Positions 6,036-9,654 of a DNA stretch of 9,654 nt are shown one piece after another. Both the position numbers and the translations under genes were made by a program. How positions within the stretch are numbered: the stretch's first letter is position 1; each line of letters opens with the position of its first letter. The DNA is from an uncultured Rubrivivax sp. (GTDB lineage Bacteria > Pseudomonadota > Gammaproteobacteria > Burkholderiales > Burkholderiaceae_C). The stretch spans positions 1-9,654 of the forward strand of contig CALJUI010000040.1 in NCBI GenBank assembly GCA_937975735.1. Reading direction: 5' to 3'. Below the pieces are notes generated by a model. That model ran no database searches, was not told the origin of the DNA, and worked only from the letters and a program-made list of their open reading frames with translations.

Positions 6036-7064
6036 ATGGACGCGACCTATCTCCTGATCTCGACGCTCAACGGCCTGTCGGTCGGCCTGCTGCTGTTCAT
6101 GCTGGCCTCCGGCCTGACGCTGATCTTCAGCATGATGGGCGTGCTGAACTTCGCACACGCCAGCTTCTACATGCTGGGCGCCTACGTCGCCTACACGCTC
6201 AGCGGCATCGTCGGCTTCTGGTGGGCGCTGCTGCTGGCGCCGCCGCTGGTGGGCGCGCTCGGCGCGCTCTTCGAGCGCTACGCGCTGCGGCGCGTTCACA
6301 AGTTCGGGCATGTGCCGGAGCTGCTGATCACCTTCGGGCTGAGCTACATCATCCTGGAGTTGGTGCAACTGGTCTGGGGCCGCTCGGCGGTCGACTTCCA
6401 GCAGCCCGAGGCGCTGGCCGGACCGCTGTTCACGATCCTCGACTCGAAGTCGCTCGGCATCGGGTTCGCCTGGGGCGGGCCGCCGGAGACCTGCCGCACC
6501 GTCGCCGACATGGTCTGCACCCAGTTCCCGGCCTTCCGCGCGTTCGGCATGGGGGTCGCGGTGCTGATGCTGGTGTCGGTCTGGCTGCTGCTGACGCGCA
6601 CGCGCATCGGCCTCGTGATCCAGGCCGCGCTGACGCACCCGCAGATGGCCGAGTCGCTCGGCCACAACGTGCCGCGCGTGTTCATGCTGGTGTTCGGCGG
6701 CGGCACCGCGCTGGCGGCGCTGGCAGGCGTGATCGGCGGCGCGCTGCGCGTGACCGAGCCGTCGATGTCGCTGCAGGTTGGCGCGGTGGTCTTCGCGATC
6801 ATCGTGATCGGCGGCATGGGCTCGCTGGCCGGTGCCTTCATCGCGTCCCTCGCGCTCGGCGTGATCGAGTCCTTTGCGATCGGCAGCGACCGTTCCCTGC
6901 TCGACCTGTTCGCTTGGCTGAACCTGAGCGTCACCGACCAGACCTTCGGCTACGCGGTCTACAGCGTCAAGATCTCGCAGATCGCGGCGATCCTGCCCTT
7001 CCTGCTGCTGGTGCTGATCCTGATCTTCCGGCCTAAGGGCCTTCTCGGCACTCGGGAGGGCTGA
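6036..7064 (+). CDS. livH: HAAT ABC transporter inner-membrane permease LivH
   Basis: A 342-residue permease. The start LNGLSVGLLLFMLASGLTLIFSMMGVLNFAHASFYMLGAYVAY is diagnostic for LivH, as is the end LILIFRPKGLLG. Around eight hydrophobic helices are visible. The cytoplasmic coupling loop RTRIGLVIQAALTHPQMAESLGHNV (188-212) contacts the ATPases. It forms the heterodimeric channel with LivM. The protein is longer than E. coli LivH (308). Much of the surplus is a hydrophilic insert at about 118-168 containing C153 and C161, probably periplasmic. There is no Shine-Dalgarno before the ATG at 6036 and no in-frame upstream start, so initiation may be weak. The gene is separated from the binding-protein gene by 78 nt with a hairpin, and from livM by one base. 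Confidence 0.94.
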   Translation: MDATYLLISTLNGLSVGLLLFMLASGLTLIFSMMGVLNFAHASFYMLGAYVAYTLSGIVGFWWALLLAPPLVGALGALFERYALRRVHKFGHVPELLITFGLSYIILELVQLVWGRSAVDFQQPEALAGPLFTILDSKSLGIGFAWGGPPETCRTVADMVCTQFPAFRAFGMGVAVLMLVSVWLLLTRTRIGLVIQAALTHPQMAESLGHNVPRVFMLVFGGGTALAALAGVIGGALRVTEPSMSLQVGAVVFAIIVIGGMGSLAGAFIASLALGVIESFAIGSDRSLLDLFAWLNLSVTDQTFGYAVYSVKISQIAAILPFLLLVLILIFRPKGLLGTREG

Positions 7065-7065
7065 C

Positions 7066-8352
7066 GTGGCAAGCAGCACCGCCTCCTCGTTCAACACCGG
7101 GCGCTGGATGATCTGGGGCGGCTATGCCCTGGTGCTGGCCATCGCCCCGCTGATCTGGACCAGCAGCCTGTCGCTGACCATGCTCACGCAGATGGGCATC
7201 GCGATCATCGCCTGCCTGGCCTACAACGTGCTGCTCGGTCAGGGCGGCATGCTGAGCTTCGGCCATGCGGTGTACTCCGGCCTCGGTTCGTTCTTCGCGA
7301 TCCACACGCTGAACATGATCTCCGACGGGCAGCTGGCATTGCCGGTCAGCCTGGTGCCGCTGGTGGGTGGCCTGTTCGGCCTGCTGATGGCGGCGCTGCT
7401 GGGCTACGTCACGACGAAGAAGGCCGGCACGCCGTTCGCGATGATCACGCTGGGCATCGGCGAACTGGTCTGGGCGATGTCGCTGATGTTCCCGGGCTTC
7501 TTCGGCGGCGAGGGCGGCATCACCGGCAACCGCGTCGCCGGCGAGCCCTTCATGGGCATCACCTTCGGGCCCGGCATCCAGCTGTACTACCTGATCGCGG
7601 TCTACTGCTTCGTCTCCACCGCGCTGCTGTTCGCGTTCACGCGGACGCCGCTGGGCCGCATCCTGAACGCCGCGCGCGACAACCCCGAGCGCGTCGAATT
7701 CATCGGCTACCGCACCCAGGCGGTGCGCTACCTGGCCTTCATGGTGTCGGGCTTCTTCATGGGCATCGCAGGCGGGCTGGGCACGTTGAACTTCGAGATC
7801 GTCACCGCCGAGGTGGTCGGCGCGGCGCGCTCCGGCGCCTACCTGCTGTTCACCTTCCTCGGCGGCGCGGTGTTCTTCATCGGCCCGATCATCGGCGCGG
7901 TGCTGATGGTGCTGGCGCTGGTGCTGTTCTCCGAGCTGACGCAGGCCTGGCTGCTCTACCTCGGCCTGATCTTCCTGTTCATGGTGATGTACGCGCCCGG
8001 TGGCATCGCCAGCCTGATCATGATGAATCTGCGGGTGGCCTCGTTCGGCAAGCTGCAGCGCTTCGGGCTGCTGTACGGCGTGCTGGCGGTGGCGGCCTTC
8101 GTGATGCTGGCCGGCGCCGGCGCGATGATCGAGATGGTCTACCACCTGCAGCTCAACGAGGCGCTCGGGCCCGAGACCTCCTTCATGGGCGTGCCGCTGA
8201 ACGCCGCGGGCACGATGTCCTGGGTCGGCTCGGCGCTGGTGCTGGCCGCCGGCATCGCGCTGTTCGAGCCGGCCCGGCGCCGCTTCGCGCGGCGCTGGGG
8301 CGACACCCAGGCCGAGATCGAGCGCGAGATCAGGCGCAGGGAGGCCGCATGA
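7066..8352 (+). CDS. livM: HAAT ABC transporter inner-membrane permease LivM, with C-terminal extension
   Basis: A 428-residue permease starting at GTG, one base after the livH stop, with GGGAGGG at 7054-7060. Diagnostic LivM segments are CLAYNVLLGQGGMLSFGHAVYSGLGSF (50-76), KAGTPFAMITLGIGELVW (119-136), the coupling loop NAARDNPERVEFIGYRT (201-217), GGLGTLNFEIVTAEV, and the usual family end FLFMVMYAPGGIASL (303-317). The protein then continues about 110 residues, with two further hydrophobic segments (about 333-352 and 383-401) and a charged tail rich in Arg/Glu (403-428). E. coli LivM is also long, but its extra sequence is N-terminal; here the extension is C-terminal. It pairs with LivH and overlaps livG by ATGA. 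Confidence 0.94.
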   Translation: MASSTASSFNTGRWMIWGGYALVLAIAPLIWTSSLSLTMLTQMGIAIIACLAYNVLLGQGGMLSFGHAVYSGLGSFFAIHTLNMISDGQLALPVSLVPLVGGLFGLLMAALLGYVTTKKAGTPFAMITLGIGELVWAMSLMFPGFFGGEGGITGNRVAGEPFMGITFGPGIQLYYLIAVYCFVSTALLFAFTRTPLGRILNAARDNPERVEFIGYRTQAVRYLAFMVSGFFMGIAGGLGTLNFEIVTAEVVGAARSGAYLLFTFLGGAVFFIGPIIGAVLMVLALVLFSELTQAWLLYLGLIFLFMVMYAPGGIASLIMMNLRVASFGKLQRFGLLYGVLAVAAFVMLAGAGAMIEMVYHLQLNEALGPETSFMGVPLNAAGTMSWVGSALVLAAGIALFEPARRRFARRWGDTQAEIEREIRRREAA

Positions 8353-9137
8353 GCCGCCGCGCCACGAATGCCGCCTATGCGCTCGAGTTGCGTGACCTGC
8401 GCAAGCGCTTCGGCCGCACCGAGATCATCCGCGGCGCCAGCCTGGCGGTGGCCAAGGGCGAGCGCATCGCGATCATCGGGCCGAACGGGGCCGGCAAGAG
8501 CACGCTGTTCAACCTGATCAGCGGCCGCTTCGAGCCGACCAGCGGGCAGGTGCTGCTGCACGGCGAGCGCATCGACGGCATGCGGCCCTTCGAGGTCAGC
8601 CGCCGGGGCCTGGCGCGCAGCTTCCAGGTCAGCAACCTGTTCACCCGCCTGTCGGTGTTCGAGAACATCCGCTGCGCGGTGCTGTGGAGCATGGGCTACC
8701 GCTACGCGTTCTGGAAGTTCCTCGCCGACCTGCACGACGCCAACCGACGCACCGAGGAGGTGCTCGAGATGATCAAGCTCGACCGCCGACGCGACGTGCT
8801 GGCGATGAACCTGACCTACGCCGAGCAGCGCGCGCTGGAGATCGGCATCACGATCGCGGGCGGCGCCGAGGTCGTGCTGCTCGACGAGCCCACTGCCGGC
8901 ATGAGCCGCAGCGAGACCGCGCGCTTCGTCGAGCTGATCCGCGAGATCACGGTCGGCAAGACCTTGCTGACGGTCGAGCACGACATGGGGGTGGTGTTCG
9001 GGCTGGCCGACAAGATCGCCGTGCTGGTCTACGGCGAGGTGATCGCCTTCGACACGCCGGACGCGGTGCGCGCCGACGCGCGCGTGCAGGAGGCCTACCT
9101 CGGCTCGGTGCTGGCCGAAGCCGAAGGAGGGCACTGA
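8349..9137 (+). CDS. livG: HAAT ABC transporter ATPase LivG, with divergent signature motif
   Basis: A 262-residue ATPase with AGGGAGG at 8338-8344 before the ATG and a 4-nt overlap with livM. Walker A GPNGAGKST (44-52) is intact, with Q-loop Q93 (ARSFQVSNLF), Walker B VVLLDEP with D179/E180, and H-loop H211 (TVEHD). The RGLARSFQ motif and long helical region with an ALW/FWKF segment (110-125) are LivG features. The signature is NLTYAEQRALEIG (LTYAE at 155-159) rather than LSGGQ or the usual LivG form L-A/S-Y-G-Q/E, so the key Gly is Ala. The D-loop region reads GMSRSE rather than the common GLNP form. It hydrolyses ATP with LivF to drive import. I recall similar LTYAE/LSYAE motifs in related Burkholderiales paralogs; this is unverified. 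Confidence 0.94.
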   Translation: MSRRATNAAYALELRDLRKRFGRTEIIRGASLAVAKGERIAIIGPNGAGKSTLFNLISGRFEPTSGQVLLHGERIDGMRPFEVSRRGLARSFQVSNLFTRLSVFENIRCAVLWSMGYRYAFWKFLADLHDANRRTEEVLEMIKLDRRRDVLAMNLTYAEQRALEIGITIAGGAEVVLLDEPTAGMSRSETARFVELIREITVGKTLLTVEHDMGVVFGLADKIAVLVYGEVIAFDTPDAVRADARVQEAYLGSVLAEAEGGH

Positions 9138-9139
9138 GC

Positions 9140-9654
9140 ATGCTGCACCTGACCGACGTGCACGCCTTCTACGGCAAGAGCCACGTGCTGCACGGCGTGC
9201 ACTTCGACGTGAAGCCGGGCGAGATCGTCAGTCTGCTCGGACGCAACGGCTCGGGCCGCTCGACCACCGTGAAGGCCATCATGGGCCTGGTCGAGGGCAG
9301 CGGCACGATCGAGTGGCGCGGACAGCCGATCCGCGGCCTGAAGCCGTTCCAGATCGCCCACCTGGGCATCGGCTACGTGCCGGAGAACCGCGACATCTTC
9401 CCCGAGCTGACCGTGCACCAGAACCTGATGCTCGGCGAGAAGCGACGTCGCGCGGGCCAGCCGCGCTGGAGCTTCGACGACATGTACCGGATGTTCCCGC
9501 GGCTGAAGGAGCGCCAGCACACCGCCGCCGGCGTGCTCTCGGGCGGCGAGCAGCAGATGCTGACGCTCTGCCGCACCCTGATGGGCGACCCCGACCTGAT
9601 CATGATCGACGAGCCCACCGAAGGCCTGGCGCCGAAGATCGTCGAGCTGGTGGC
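9140..9654 (+). CDS. livF: HAAT ABC transporter ATPase LivF, N-terminal part (runs off window end), Walker A Lys replaced by Arg
   Basis: The first 171 residues are present; about 60-70 more would be expected beyond base 9654. ATG at 9140 is preceded by AAGGAGGG (9124-9131) and sits two bases after the livG stop. LivF hallmarks: VHAFYGKSHVLHGVHFDVKPGEIVSLLG in the first strands, GIGYVPENRDIFPELTVHQNL in the Q-loop region, a canonical signature LSGGEQQM, and Walker B LIMIDEPTEGLAPKIVE. The Walker A reads GRNGSGRST (34-42): Arg40 (CGC, 9257-9259) replaces the invariant phosphate-binding Lys. The frame is otherwise perfect, so this is not a decayed gene. It forms the ATPase heterodimer with LivG. 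The visible part gives no reason to think it is a pseudogene. Confidence 0.93.
   Translation, partial: MLHLTDVHAFYGKSHVLHGVHFDVKPGEIVSLLGRNGSGRSTTVKAIMGLVEGSGTIEWRGQPIRGLKPFQIAHLGIGYVPENRDIFPELTVHQNLMLGEKRRRAGQPRWSFDDMYRMFPRLKERQHTAAGVLSGGEQQMLTLCRTLMGDPDLIMIDEPTEGLAPKIVELV

Noticed and set aside
5978..7036. Plus-strand 352-codon frame overlapping livH
   Set aside because: It is an offset frame of livH with Arg/Ala-rich low complexity. The real frame gives perfect LivH motifs.
6012..8145. Two long minus-strand open frames opposite livH and livM
   Set aside because: Gln/His/Arg/Glu-rich translations are the typical reverse complement of Leu/Val/Ala membrane-helix codons. No start signals or domains.
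1..9654. CRISPR arrays, tRNA/rRNA genes, insertion sequences, phage genes, toxin-antitoxin or defence systems
   Set aside because: No direct-repeat arrays, transposase motifs, terminal inverted repeats or tRNA cloverleafs were seen. Gene content is housekeeping and transport.

Overview
The window is a GC-rich bacterial chromosome segment of about 9.65 kb, densely coding, with strong G/C third-position bias and ATGA/GTGA gene overlaps. Gene content and protein flavour point to a betaproteobacterium, most likely Burkholderiales (Rubrivivax/Leptothrix/Methylibium-like). This rests on recognising the families and gene order, not on a database search. No mobile element, phage gene, CRISPR array, tRNA or rRNA was seen, so this looks like core chromosome rather than an accessory island.

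Layout. (1) 1-904: the 5' part of a tesA-type GDSL esterase/thioesterase (minus strand) diverges from a YbbA/LolD-type ABC ATPase (plus strand). Their likely start codons share one CATG, so there is no intergenic space between them. (2) 930-4599, minus strand: a five-gene run read as selO, msrB, yciB (ispZ), bolA, then a periplasmic parvulin prolyl isomerase. The first four genes are joined by three successive 4-nt start/stop overlaps (ATGA, GTGA, GTGA). The isomerase follows after a 73-nt gap and ends convergently with ybbA, with a small GC palindrome in the 25-nt gap. (3) 4600-4718: a 119-nt divergent intergenic region holding a nested inverted repeat and a clear Shine-Dalgarno site for the next gene. 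(4) 4719-9654, plus strand: a complete-order HAAT (branched-chain amino-acid type) ABC importer: substrate-binding protein, LivH, LivM, LivG and LivF. LivF is cut by the window end. A strong hairpin followed by five T residues separates the binding-protein gene from the membrane and ATPase genes.

How the genes work together. The minus-strand cluster groups protein oxidation repair (MsrB), a pseudokinase AMPylase tied to redox stress (SelO), a BolA protein (a family partner of monothiol glutaredoxins), an inner-membrane YciB protein and a periplasmic foldase, so a redox/envelope housekeeping operon is plausible. The plus-strand operon should import an amino acid or related compound, but the substrate cannot be read from sequence. 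The point most worth a second look is the ATPase pair. LivF carries Arg instead of the invariant Walker A Lys, and LivG carries LTYAE instead of an LSGGQ-type signature. In a LivG/LivF heterodimer both defects would fall in the same composite ATP site, predicting an importer with one consensus and one degenerate site. I found no evidence of a wholly undescribed system.
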